From contig OZ242031.1 of NCBI GenBank assembly GCA_965205045.1, positions 2,852,001-2,916,000 on the forward strand: a DNA stretch of 64,000 bases, written 5' to 3'. The notes under the pieces are model-generated. The model was not told the DNA's origin. It searched no databases and was given only the letters and a program-made list of their open reading frames with translations. The translations under genes and the position numbers were made by a program. Positions 43,387 through 52,324 of this stretch are shown one piece after another (position 1 is the stretch's first letter; the number at the start of each line of letters is the position of its first letter). The DNA is from UBA6522 sp965205045. GTDB taxonomy: Bacteria > Pseudomonadota > Gammaproteobacteria > Steroidobacterales > Rariloculaceae.

Positions 43387-46300
43387 CTAGAAGACGTAGC
43401 CGACCTGGACGCCAATTCGTCTCCCGTAGGGAGGCAAGAAGGTCCCGGGGTTGTCAGGGTGTACATCTATCTCGTCCGTCAGGTTATTCACGAACAGACT
43501 CGCCCGCAACTGATCGGAAACGTTCCAGGTGTAGTTGAGATCGAAGTACAGGGCTGCGTTTATGCCCTCAACGTCCAATCCACTCTGCCAGAAATCCACT
43601 GCGGAGATATAGCGGGGGGTGAACAGAATACTGTGCGTGTCCCCTTGCATACTCAGCCCGACGGGCATGTTCGCGCGCCACTTCGGGGTCGGCCGGACAA
43701 AATCGACGCCATAGGTGCCAACGGCATCAATGGTCGTCTGTCCGGCGCCCTGCAGAACTTCCATGGCCAGTTGGTAGGTTGCCTGTGGCCGGATAGTCAA
43801 CATTCCCACAGGTGTCTGGACACGATAATCCAGACGGATATCGATCGACTCGCTATTGATGGCCGACAGGTTTGCGGCAGTGCCGTAGACCGCCGATACC
43901 TCATTGGCGTAAAGGCCTGGATCGTAGGAGACAAAAAGAAAACACTCGCCATCCGCCAGACCATTGGGGTTGCGGGGTATGAGCTCGATGACGGCGGAGG
44001 CCACACCGAGTAGTTCGGGATTGGCAGGATCGACGTCGACGGCCCTCACATGGCATTCAGGCTGCCTCAAACGCTGATTGTTGGAAACGAGGCGAATCAC
44101 GTCCTCAAAATCGATGTTGATGTAATCGATGGAGAGGGACAGTTCGCCGGCATCCGCCGACCAGCCAAACATGTCGAACAGACGCAGGTCGGCGCCTAGC
44201 TGTATGTTGGTAGCCGACTCGGGCTCGAGATCGGGATTTCCGACCTGGATGCTGCTGACAGTGTAGTTGGCGCGCCGGGTCGGGCCGGTACCGTCACTGA
44301 ACTCCGGGTCATAGGTCAGCAAGACTCTGCGCTCCTGAATCAGGGCATTTACGTCATTCTGAATAGCGGTTGGCGCCCGGAAGGAGGTTCCCCAGGAGCC
44401 CCTGACCGTGGCATCGGGAGTCGGCCTGAAATTGAACCCGACCTTGGGATCGAACGAGCTGAAGCCACCGCTGTTGTCCTCGTGGCGCCCGGCAATCTGA
44501 ACGTCCAGGCGGTCGGTGAAGGGAAGCGCAAATTCAGCGTAGACCGAATCGGTTGTCGATTCGGAATCGATATTGAGCGCGGGCACGAAAATACCGGCGA
44601 GAAGCTGCGTCGGGCTCCGCTCCTCCAGGCTGCGCGTAACGGTGAGATCTTCGGTGCGTGAAGCCAATCCGACCGAAACGCCGACCTCGCCGCCGCCGAG
44701 TTCAAGTCCCAGAGTTCCCGTCAGGCCGAGGGAATAGCTCCCGAATTCCGTCTCGTAAACAGTTGTATTTGCCGGGGTGATGTAATTCAGCAGGGCCCGG
44801 CCGTTGGCAATGCCCAGCGCATCTGCATTGGGCAGCCCGGCACTCATGAAAGGATTGAAGTACAGGCATCCCCCCACGCCCGGGCTTCCCGATGAGGGTT
44901 CGCAATCCGGTCCGCCCAATCCCTGCAATGCATTGCTGAAACGTTCGAGGTGCATGACGGGAACGCCATTCCTGGCTTCGTTCTGCGCTCTGACGACACC
45001 GAGACCCAGGTACCAGTCGCTGCTGATCTGCCACTCCAGGTCGGCTGCCACACGCGTTTGATCGTAGTTGTTGAAGCCCACCATGTCGTCACCGAACCCG
45101 TCGTACCTCACCAGATCGGGAATCAGGCCGTCGGGATCGGTGAAAACGGCCTGTTGGTTGGCGGTAATGCCCGGCAGGCCGGCGTAGTGCTCGACTGCCG
45201 GATTATGAGATGGCACGACCATCGAAAATCCGCCTGACTCGCTGAGCGGCTGGTTCAAACTGAAAATACCCGCGCCTGACTTGTAGTGATCGGCTTGCTC
45301 GCGCGTGCTGTAACCGGCCTCTGCCGTCAACCTCAGGCGGTCTGAAAAGTCGTGCGTGACGGTGGCGAAAAGATTGGATTGGTCGCGTTCGATCTGGCCG
45401 GTGCGCCAGTTTGCATCCGGCCAACTTTCGCACGATGTGCTGCCGGCCGGCGCCTGCGCGGGCCGCCCCGGTCCGGCCGGAGCTATGTTGAGCGGCGTTC
45501 CGGCTGGAGTGCTGCCATCACCGAGCAAACCGGCCTGTATGGGGTCGATCCCCAGGGTGGCGAAGTCTGCGCAAAGCGGATCCGCCACCCAGGCGGGACT
45601 CGGCGATCCCCTGCCCCCGGTCTGTACCGCACCGCTGCGAGTGGCTCTGGCAAAGGTGTAAGAGCCGGGCCTGCGGATATCGAAGATCTCGGGGACGCCT
45701 GTTGCATCGGGGTAGTACTCTTCAATCCCCGTTTGGTGGGACGTCAGAAAATCGGCCGTCCGAAAGTCACCGGCAACCATGAAGTTCGTCGTGTCATTGC
45801 CGGAACCGAACTTGAGAGAAAGAACACTGTCGGGCGAGCCGGGTTCACGCCCGTGAGCCAGTGTTCTGAACTGCACGTCCGCACCGCGAAAATCGTAATC
45901 GGGGACGACATTCACCACTCCCGCCACCGCATCCGACCCGTAAATGGCGGATCCGCCATCACTGAGAATCTGAATGTTTCCTACGGCGATCGATGGAAGG
46001 GTCGCATTGATGTCCACCGCTTGCCAGCCGGAGGCCCGGTCATAGGCCGGATAGGCAACTGTCCGCTCGCCGTTGATCAGAATCAGCGTGTTCTGTGCCC
46101 CCAATCCGCGAAGATTGATGGATGTGCCCCGATTTCCCGAATTTCGGGTATCCCCGTTGTTCGCACTCTCGTTGCTGAGATCGAACTGGTTCGCATTCGA
46201 CGTAATCATTGTCTGCAGGTATTCGCTGATGCTGTCAGCGGGATGCTCGAAGAGTTCTTCCGGACCGACTACCTGCACCGGAGAAACCGATGACTCCATG

Positions 46301-46446
46301 CCCAGAAGGCGAGAGCCCGTGATCACGATCTCCTCGATTTCGCTGGTTTCCCCTATCTCGGTGCTCTCCTGCGCGTGTACCGTTGCCAAAGAGCCTGCTG
46401 CACTCAAGAGTGCGGCGCCCATCATTCTTGTACCATGGTGTTTCAT
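43387..46446 (-). CDS. TonB-dependent receptor
   Basis: The 1019-residue outer-membrane receptor starts at ATG 46446, with a signal peptide ending ATVHAQ. A TonB-box-like EIEEIVITGSRL (about 38-49) precedes the plug with SINLRGLGAQNTLILINGERTV and SVGNIQ-type strands ending AIYGSDAVAGVVNVV. The barrel contains FTDRLDVQIAGRHED, FDPKVGFNFRPTPDATVRGSWGTSFRAPT and a C-terminal GRRIGVQVGYVF with terminal Phe, as needed for barrel assembly. It belongs to the same paralogous group as the receptors at 37499 and 53676. The upstream region carries copy C of the 80-bp element. Substrate unknown. Confidence 0.92.
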   Translation of the reverse strand: MKHHGTRMMGAALLSAAGSLATVHAQESTEIGETSEIEEIVITGSRLLGMESSVSPVQVVGPEELFEHPADSISEYLQTMITSNANQFDLSNESANNGDTRNSGNRGTSINLRGLGAQNTLILINGERTVAYPAYDRASGWQAVDINATLPSIAVGNIQILSDGGSAIYGSDAVAGVVNVVPDYDFRGADVQFRTLAHGREPGSPDSVLSLKFGSGNDTTNFMVAGDFRTADFLTSHQTGIEEYYPDATGVPEIFDIRRPGSYTFARATRSGAVQTGGRGSPSPAWVADPLCADFATLGIDPIQAGLLGDGSTPAGTPLNIAPAGPGRPAQAPAGSTSCESWPDANWRTGQIERDQSNLFATVTHDFSDRLRLTAEAGYSTREQADHYKSGAGIFSLNQPLSESGGFSMVVPSHNPAVEHYAGLPGITANQQAVFTDPDGLIPDLVRYDGFGDDMVGFNNYDQTRVAADLEWQISSDWYLGLGVVRAQNEARNGVPVMHLERFSNALQGLGGPDCEPSSGSPGVGGCLYFNPFMSAGLPNADALGIANGRALLNYITPANTTVYETEFGSYSLGLTGTLGLELGGGEVGVSVGLASRTEDLTVTRSLEERSPTQLLAGIFVPALNIDSESTTDSVYAEFALPFTDRLDVQIAGRHEDNSGGFSSFDPKVGFNFRPTPDATVRGSWGTSFRAPTAIQNDVNALIQERRVLLTYDPEFSDGTGPTRRANYTVSSIQVGNPDLEPESATNIQLGADLRLFDMFGWSADAGELSLSIDYINIDFEDVIRLVSNNQRLRQPECHVRAVDVDPANPELLGVASAVIELIPRNPNGLADGECFLFVSYDPGLYANEVSAVYGTAANLSAINSESIDIRLDYRVQTPVGMLTIRPQATYQLAMEVLQGAGQTTIDAVGTYGVDFVRPTPKWRANMPVGLSMQGDTHSILFTPRYISAVDFWQSGLDVEGINAALYFDLNYTWNVSDQLRASLFVNNLTDEIDVHPDNPGTFLPPYGRRIGVQVGYVF

Positions 46447-46858
46447 TTTTGATTGCTCGCTTTTCGTTTGCCTTGCTTCACGGACCGTCAACAAGGTTTA
46501 CGCCATTGGCGCGGTCGCCCCTGGCGTTCCGGAGACCCGCGTCGCCAGGCTTGTCCGGTTCGGGCGTAATCTGACACTTGTTCGCAAATTCACGATACAC
46601 GCCCGAGCACGTGCCGATACTTGCCTTTTGGATCACAGAATATGAAAAATCGTCTACGGGCCGAGTTCTGGTCATATCCCGGGTGCGCTGGAAATGTAGA
46701 ATTGGAATCGGCGGGCAGCCAGCGCACGACAGGCTGATGCGGCTCGCAAACATGCTGCCGGCCATCGCTCCGGTTGCGGTTTTGAGTGTTGTAAAGGCGG
46801 TGGGGCCCGATGAAGCCGAAAGGTTCCGGGTGGCCTCCAACTTGGGAAGCTTCGATCT
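46447..46858. other. Divergent region between TonB receptor and DUF6152 genes
   Basis: This 412-base region contains the 80-bp element (46590-46669). Apart from that I see no gene; the open frames here lack starts with ribosome sites. Confidence 0.5.
46590..46669 (-). promoter_or_regulatory. 80-bp conserved upstream element, copy C
   Basis: Read on the - strand, the last 70 bases match 28055-28124 at 61 positions without gaps (hand count), including an uninterrupted CTGTGATCCAAAAGGCAAGT. It lies 143 bases upstream of the TonB receptor start at 46446. The spacing is longer than in copies A and B. Confidence 0.68.
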
Positions 46859-47254
46859 ATGAGAATATTGTTACTCGCGCTCGGATTACTCGTGCCCGGT
46901 TTGTTCGCCGTGAAGCCGGTGGCCGCCCACCATTCCTTCACGGCCGTATTCGACGAGAACCAGCCCGTCACGCTTCAGGGGATAGTCACGAAATTCGAAT
47001 GGACCAATCCACACGTGTACTTTCTCATGGACGTGACGGACGAGGACGGCCAAGTGGCCGAATGGGCGTTCGAGTTGCTCGCGACCAGCGTGCTTCAGAA
47101 CCTCGGCTGGACTCGCAACTCCCTGCAGGCCGGCGAATTCGTTGAAGTGCAGGGCGAGCTCGCGAGAGACGGCTCCAATTTCGCCAGCGGCCGCACGATT
47201 ACCATCTTGCGCACGGGCCAGAGGTTGGTCGGCGTTGGGCGCCCCGGTGAGTAG
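46859..47254 (+). CDS. DUF6152 family secreted protein (short form)
   Basis: The 131-residue product has a signal peptide ending KPVAA, a mature start HHSFTAVFDENQPVTLQG and FEWTNPHVYFLMDV, all canonical DUF6152. It ends with RTITILRTGQRLVGVG and has no MDGR domain. The next gene overlaps its last eight bases and encodes a separate MDGR protein, so the two domains that are fused in the larger paralogues are split here. Confidence 0.86.
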   Translation: MRILLLALGLLVPGLFAVKPVAAHHSFTAVFDENQPVTLQGIVTKFEWTNPHVYFLMDVTDEDGQVAEWAFELLATSVLQNLGWTRNSLQAGEFVEVQGELARDGSNFASGRTITILRTGQRLVGVGRPGE

Positions 47255-48068
47255 GGGCCCGGCGAGCGCGAGGATCCGAGTTGGCGCATTGGCCGCCGGT
47301 TTCGGCGCATTGCTGATCCCCGTTCTCGGGGCGGGGCAGGAAGGCGCCGCCTCTGTCAGGCCGACGCCGCGCCTGGCGGACGGCGCCGTAAATCTCGGTT
47401 CCGCGCCCGGCGAGATCGGGTACTGGAACACCTTGCGCGGCGGCGCGCTGATGGAGAACGCCGTCGCGCTCAACGAGTTCATCGTGGCCAACGCCGACGA
47501 CGTGGATCTTGTTGCGCCGTTCAAGCCGTGGTCGCGGCAGCTATTCATGGACCGGCAGTCGAACCTTGGCAAGGACGACCCCCACCTGTACTGCGCCGGC
47601 AACGGCGGCCCGAGAATGTTCGACACGCCATACGGCATCGACTTCATCCAGGACCCGGCGCGCGAACGCATACTCATAAAGATCGGCTGGTCGCGCCGGT
47701 GGCGGGAGATCTTCATGGACGGCCGTTCCCATCCCGGCCCCGATGTCCTCTCACCCGGATATTTCGGGCATTCGGTGGGCCATTGGGAGGGCGACACGCT
47801 CGTGATCGACACGGTCGGCTTCAACGAGAGATTCTGGTTTGCGCGAAAACCCACCGGCATCGTGCACACGGACGCGCTGCATCTCGTCGAGCGCATTTCG
47901 CGGCCGAACTACGAGACGCTGCGCTACGAGGTCACGATCGATGACCCGAAGGCTTACACTCGTCCGTGGACGGTGAACTGGGAGCTTCCGTGGTCGGAGT
48001 CGGAAATGGTCGAGTATCTGTGCGCGGAGAACCCTCGCGGCTACGGTCACATCGTGGGGCCGCAATAG
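47247..48068 (+). CDS. Secreted MDGR-domain protein
   Basis: The product is 273 residues from GTG 47247, overlapping the DUF6152 gene by eight bases. The frame is open upstream, but this start gives a signal-like segment (VGALAAGFGALLIPVLGAGQ). Landmarks are DPHLYCAGNGGPRMFDTPYG near 112-131, RWREIFMDGRSHPGPDV near 150, GHSVGHWEGDTLVIDTVGF near 172 and DPKAYTRPWTVNWEL near 234. It is among the clearest MDGR domains in the window. Its tight coupling to a stand-alone DUF6152 gene indicates that the two work together. Confidence 0.76.
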   Translation: MSRGPASARIRVGALAAGFGALLIPVLGAGQEGAASVRPTPRLADGAVNLGSAPGEIGYWNTLRGGALMENAVALNEFIVANADDVDLVAPFKPWSRQLFMDRQSNLGKDDPHLYCAGNGGPRMFDTPYGIDFIQDPARERILIKIGWSRRWREIFMDGRSHPGPDVLSPGYFGHSVGHWEGDTLVIDTVGFNERFWFARKPTGIVHTDALHLVERISRPNYETLRYEVTIDDPKAYTRPWTVNWELPWSESEMVEYLCAENPRGYGHIVGPQ

Positions 48069-48110
48069 GCGTTGCATGAGTAGTCGGAACGGGTGCGCAA
48101 GGGCACTCCC

Positions 48111-49109
48111 ATGAGAGCGACCGTCGCCTTGCTGGGTCTCCTGACGCTGCCACTCGGTGCGTCTGCGCACCATTCGCTGGCGGAGTACGACCGCTCGGCT
48201 GCCGAGGAAGTGGAGGGCGAAGTGGTCAGGGTCCTGTGGAGGAACCCTCACGTTCGCCTCACCCTGCGGAGGGAGAACGAACACGGCGGCGAGGAGGTCT
48301 GGGATCTGCAGGGCGTGGATCTGAACAGTCTCGATCGCCGCAATGTCCCTCACGATCTGGTACAGGTGGGCGACACGATCCGCGTGACCGGCAACCCCTC
48401 GAGTCGCCGCGCGCACCATCTGCTGATAAGCAACGTGCTCGCCGCCGACGGGACGGAGATTCTGATCGAGCCTACGGCCGAACCGCTGTGGTCCACAGCC
48501 GTGGTGGGCCGTCTCGCCGCCCCGGTGGGACATACGGACGTTGGCGGCGAGGGCCGCTCGATCTTCCGCGTATGGAGCACCGAGGCGTCGGCGCGGGGCT
48601 GGGGAACCCGGAATTTTCCCTTTACGGAGGCGGCGCTCGCGGCGCGCGACGAATGGGACCCGGACGACAACTTCGCGATTCGGTGCGAGCCCGAAGGCAT
48701 GCCGCGGATCATGACCAACCCGCATCCGTTCGAGTTCGTGGACCGCGGGGCCACCATCGAGCTTCGATCGGAGCTTTACGATCTGATGCGGATCATTCAC
48801 CTGGAAGGCGCCGCCGACCCCGCGGAAGTTCCGCCCAGCCCGCTCGGCTACTCGGTGGGACGGTGGGAGGGGGATACGCTGAGCGTCGCCACGTCGAGAG
48901 TCAACTGGCCGTACATCGACACCATGGGGACGCCGCAAAGCGATGCGGTGACCTACGAGGAGAGATTCTGGCTCGGCGAGGATCCGGGACGGCTGAACTA
49001 TAGATTGACGATCGACGATCCTGCCACGTTTACCGAACCTGCTCTCTATGAGCGATACTGGCTGGCGCTGGGAGAGGAACTGCAGCGCTACGACTGCCAG
49101 GTCTTTTGA
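48111..49109 (+). CDS. DUF6152 plus MDGR-like protein
   Basis: The 332-residue product starts at ATG 48111; the frame opens at 48093, but the shorter form has a clean signal peptide ending LGASA. The mature start HHSLAEYDRSAAEEVEG and LWRNPHVRLTLRR are DUF6152. The C-terminal half reads RIIHLEGAADPAEVPPS near 228, YSVGRWEGDTLSVATSRVNWPY near 246 and DPATFTEPALYERYWLALG near 305. It closely parallels the genes at 33557 and 12749. It is the third gene of the run from 46859. Confidence 0.84.
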   Translation: MRATVALLGLLTLPLGASAHHSLAEYDRSAAEEVEGEVVRVLWRNPHVRLTLRRENEHGGEEVWDLQGVDLNSLDRRNVPHDLVQVGDTIRVTGNPSSRRAHHLLISNVLAADGTEILIEPTAEPLWSTAVVGRLAAPVGHTDVGGEGRSIFRVWSTEASARGWGTRNFPFTEAALAARDEWDPDDNFAIRCEPEGMPRIMTNPHPFEFVDRGATIELRSELYDLMRIIHLEGAADPAEVPPSPLGYSVGRWEGDTLSVATSRVNWPYIDTMGTPQSDAVTYEERFWLGEDPGRLNYRLTIDDPATFTEPALYERYWLALGEELQRYDCQVF

Positions 49110-49174
49110 CGCCCGAATGCCCGCTGTGGGCAGGCCGCCGCCGGTTGCACCGTGCCGCTGCCGGTTACACCGTT

Positions 49175-49188
49175 CTATCAATTGATAG
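49175..49188. promoter_or_regulatory. Perfect 14-bp palindrome upstream of the ring-cleavage genes
   Basis: CTATCAATTGATAG lies about 97 bases before the dioxygenase start at 49285, just after two copies of GCCGGTTRCACCGT (49140-49173). It could be an operator for the catabolic genes. Confidence 0.4.
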
Positions 49189-49284
49189 TAAGATGTTACA
49201 ACAGCCCATTGAGCGGACCAGGGTGACAAGACCGGTGACCAGATTGGAGAATGCCAGACGCAAAGGCTCCGGAGACAAGCGCTG

Positions 49285-50379
49285 ATGGCCGAAATCAGCT
49301 ATGGCTTTTTCACGCCGCACTCGCCGATCTTCGCACTTGACCCGAATAAACTTGCGTTGCCCGACGAGGAGGTGTCGCTGACAGGCGGGGAACTGTCTGC
49401 CGACTTCGTTCCCCCGACAACGAAATCGCCCGAGCGCATCTATCATTACCGCGGTGGCGTGTACAACCACGCGGAACTCGAGGCGCTGCACGCCGAGGCG
49501 GGCAACGGCTGGATTGTCGCAGCCAACACCGATGCGAAGCGCGTGGAAGCGTTCAAGCGCTCCTTTGCCGAGTTTGAGTCCCTGGGCGACAAGATACTCA
49601 ACGAGGTCAGGCCGGACGCGCTGGTCCTGATCGGCGACGACCACCTGGAATGGTTCGCCGACGGCGTCAAACCTACATTCATGGTGTATTGCGGTGATCA
49701 CGTCCGGAACATCACCATGGAGAACGCCGGCGACGACGTCATTTTCAAGACGCACAACAACCCGGCGCGCTACCGGTCGCAGCAGCAGCTCAGGCCGGAA
49801 GAGGCGGACATCGATTACCCGGTCGAGAGCGACCTCGCCATGCATATCGTGGCCTGCGCGCATCTGGAGGAATTCGATCTCGCCTACGCCAAAGAACCGA
49901 TCATCGCGCACAATGGCGTCCGTGTCGGTTGCCCCTACGCCTATTCCTTCGTGTATCGAAGGATTCTCCGCGACGTCCCGGTCCCGTTCGTGCCGGTCAT
50001 GGTGAACGGCTACTTCGATCCGCAACGGCCGACCCCGAACCGGTGTTACAGTTTCGGCCGGATGATCGGCCGTGCGATCCAGTCGTGGGAAGCGGACAAG
50101 CGCGTCGCCGTTTGCGCGGCGGGCGGGTTCTCGCACGTCGCGATCGACCCCGAACTGGACCGTGCGATGATGGACGCGTGCCTGAACGGCGACGAGGCTT
50201 TCTTCAGGGGCATCAGCCGCGACGACCTGATGATGGGAAATTCTGAGTTCAAGGAGATCGTGACACTGGCGGGAATGCTCAGCGTCACGGATCTTCGGTT
50301 CAGCGAACGGGAGCTTGTATTCGTCGTGCGCTCGATGGCGGGGGTCGGTCAGGCGATGGGGTTCGGCGAATGGCAGTAA
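49285..50379 (+). CDS. Class III extradiol ring-cleavage dioxygenase, LigB-like
   Basis: The 364-residue protein belongs to the LigB superfamily, which opens catechol-type rings using Fe(II). The expected metal ligands are visible: His near 12 in GFFTPHSPIF and His near 119 in LVLIGDDHLEWF, with a later acidic residue in the IDYPVESDLA region. A conserved CAAGGFSH motif lies near 275. LigB needs a small LigA partner in protocatechuate 4,5-dioxygenase; none is encoded nearby, so this is probably a single-component relative. It overlaps the next gene by ten bases. Neighbours with LigC- and LigI-like products support a 4,5-cleavage-type pathway. Confidence 0.85.
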   Translation: MAEISYGFFTPHSPIFALDPNKLALPDEEVSLTGGELSADFVPPTTKSPERIYHYRGGVYNHAELEALHAEAGNGWIVAANTDAKRVEAFKRSFAEFESLGDKILNEVRPDALVLIGDDHLEWFADGVKPTFMVYCGDHVRNITMENAGDDVIFKTHNNPARYRSQQQLRPEEADIDYPVESDLAMHIVACAHLEEFDLAYAKEPIIAHNGVRVGCPYAYSFVYRRILRDVPVPFVPVMVNGYFDPQRPTPNRCYSFGRMIGRAIQSWEADKRVAVCAAGGFSHVAIDPELDRAMMDACLNGDEAFFRGISRDDLMMGNSEFKEIVTLAGMLSVTDLRFSERELVFVVRSMAGVGQAMGFGEWQ

Positions 50380-51287
50380 ACCGAGCGCTGCCCCTGGCGA
50401 CATTGCTCGTGCCGGGTCTGCTCGCGTGCCAGACAAACGACATGCCAGCCAACGAAATACTGCCTGCACCCTCTCCGGGTTTCTTCGCCTACAGCGGCGC
50501 CGGGCTGCAGGGATTCGAGCCGGTCCGCACCGAGGAAGGCGTTCAACACGTGATCTACGAGAGCCCGGTGCGCGGCTTCGTCACGGCGTACCTCATCGAA
50601 CCCGCGAGTGACGGCCCGCTGCCCGTGGCCATTTACCTTCATCCGTCCGATGGCGGAATAACGAAACAGATCGATGAAGCGCGCCAACTGGCGGGGCAGG
50701 GATACGTTGTCATGCTGATCGACTCGCCGAAGGTCCGCCCCGACGCCTGGCGAATCAGCGAAGATCATGCCATCCCGAATCACAACCGGGACATTTATCG
50801 CCAGCAGGTCATTGACGTGCGCCGCGGCATCGATCTTCTCGCGCAGCAGCCGAATGTGGATGCTTCGAGCATCAGCATCATCGGCAAGAACATCGGCGGT
50901 GGATTCGCCGGCATATTGAGCGGTGTCGAAGACCGCGTCGGCACGTTCGTGATTCAGGCCGCGATACCGGAGCTGGGGAAATTCTGGCCGACCATGGCCC
51001 ACCCGGTGGCAGACTCCATGCGCGAACAGGTCGGGCAGGAACGCCTGGAAGAACACGCGCTGGAAACCGCCGTCACCGACGCGCTGAACTACGTGGACCT
51101 GCGTACGGACAAGCGGGTGCTCTACCAGTGGGGCGAACACGACGACTGGTTTTCACCGGAACAGGCGCAGGAAATGGTCACCCGGACGACCGGCGAGGTG
51201 ACGAGCATCTGGTACGACGAAGGCCACGACTTGATGTCACCGGATGTCGTCCGCGACTATGTTCGCTGGTTGACGCAGGACGACTGA
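50370..51287 (+). CDS. Alpha/beta-hydrolase-fold lipoprotein with altered nucleophile elbow
   Basis: The 305-residue product has a lipobox-like signal (LLVPGLLAC, Cys 20). The fold resembles dienelactone-hydrolase-type enzymes: VAIYLHPSDGG near 86-96, GYVVMLIDSP near 112, and a late EHDDWFSP and EGHDLMSPD carrying candidate Asp and His. The expected GxSxGG elbow reads GKNIGGG (about 172-178), with Asn in place of the nucleophilic Ser, so hydrolysis by the usual mechanism is doubtful. It overlaps the dioxygenase gene and is likely cotranscribed with it. Confidence 0.72.
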   Translation: MAVNRALPLATLLVPGLLACQTNDMPANEILPAPSPGFFAYSGAGLQGFEPVRTEEGVQHVIYESPVRGFVTAYLIEPASDGPLPVAIYLHPSDGGITKQIDEARQLAGQGYVVMLIDSPKVRPDAWRISEDHAIPNHNRDIYRQQVIDVRRGIDLLAQQPNVDASSISIIGKNIGGGFAGILSGVEDRVGTFVIQAAIPELGKFWPTMAHPVADSMREQVGQERLEEHALETAVTDALNYVDLRTDKRVLYQWGEHDDWFSPEQAQEMVTRTTGEVTSIWYDEGHDLMSPDVVRDYVRWLTQDD

Positions 51288-51400
51288 TCCTGTCTGTTCG
51301 GTAACGGCAATTTGGTGGCGGCACCTTGGTAGCGGCACTTATGCTACCTTGGCTATCGAGTGGTACAATTATCTCTTAACATGCACTCGCGGAGTGAAGG

Positions 51401-52207
51401 ATGAAGAAAATGACTCGCCGGAAAGTGGTGCAGACCGGTGCGCTGGCGGGCATTGGCCTGATCGGCAAGAGCCTCGGGCAGACATTGCGGCCCGAACAGG
51501 ACGAGTTGCAGGGCGTCGATTCGATCATCGTGCCTCAGCCGGTCGACCCGATCTCGGGCATCACGTGCGGATTGACGCCCGAGACCATCGACGGGCCCTA
51601 CTACTTCCACGGCTCGGAAATGCGCAGCAGGATCAGCGAAGGCAAGGAAGGCCTGCCTTTGCGGCTTGGCATCCAGGTCGTCGATGTCACCTGGGCGAGC
51701 GCGCCGCCGAATCTGTGTTTCCCCATTCATAATGCCATCGTCGATATCTGGCATGCCGACGCGCTCGGCATTTACTCGAACTCGACGCTCGACGCACAAG
51801 GCGTCGATACGGCGGGACAGACCTGGTGCCGCGGCGCGCAGGCAACCGACGAGAACGGCTATTGCGAATTCGAGACGATTCTGCCCGGCTGGTATCTCGA
51901 GGAAGGTGGGCCGCCCTGGCTGCCGATCTTCGCACGAACGATTCACATCCACGCGAAAATCTATTTCCGCAACAAGGTCGTCACCACGCAGATCTACTTT
52001 CCCGACGCCTTCATCGAGTCGGTCTACGCGCAGGCCCTCCCGTACAGGGAGACGCCGACGCGCACCAGCCGCGTGACCGGGGAAGTCCATAGCATCGATC
52101 CCAACGAAGCCGACTGGGTGTTTGGTCAAGGCGGGCCGATGACGGAGCCCGAGCGCGACGGAGATGGCTACTATGCCAGGGCGGTCGTCGGGACCATGAA
52201 CGCCTGA
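51401..52207 (+). CDS. Tat-exported intradiol ring-cleavage dioxygenase
   Basis: The 268-residue product starts with a twin-arginine signal (TRRKVVQTGALAGIGLIG), so it should be exported folded. The Fe(III) ligands of intradiol dioxygenases can be placed: Tyr in DGPYYF near 65, Tyr in LPGWYLEEGG near 166, and two His in TIHIHAKIYF near 185-187. NAIVDIWHADALGIYS near 110 is also typical of the family. Having both an extradiol and an intradiol enzyme in one cluster suggests more than one ring-opening route or a side substrate. It has its own upstream gap of 113 bases. Confidence 0.86.
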   Translation: MKKMTRRKVVQTGALAGIGLIGKSLGQTLRPEQDELQGVDSIIVPQPVDPISGITCGLTPETIDGPYYFHGSEMRSRISEGKEGLPLRLGIQVVDVTWASAPPNLCFPIHNAIVDIWHADALGIYSNSTLDAQGVDTAGQTWCRGAQATDENGYCEFETILPGWYLEEGGPPWLPIFARTIHIHAKIYFRNKVVTTQIYFPDAFIESVYAQALPYRETPTRTSRVTGEVHSIDPNEADWVFGQGGPMTEPERDGDGYYARAVVGTMNA

Positions 52208-52324
52208 TTCGGAGCATCCCGCGGCGCAGCCTTGCATGGCAAGACGACGTAACCCATTGATTATTTGTTGTTTTCTGCGTGTCAGCGCAAATGGCACGCT
52301 GCAAAGACTCCTGGAGGATCAACC

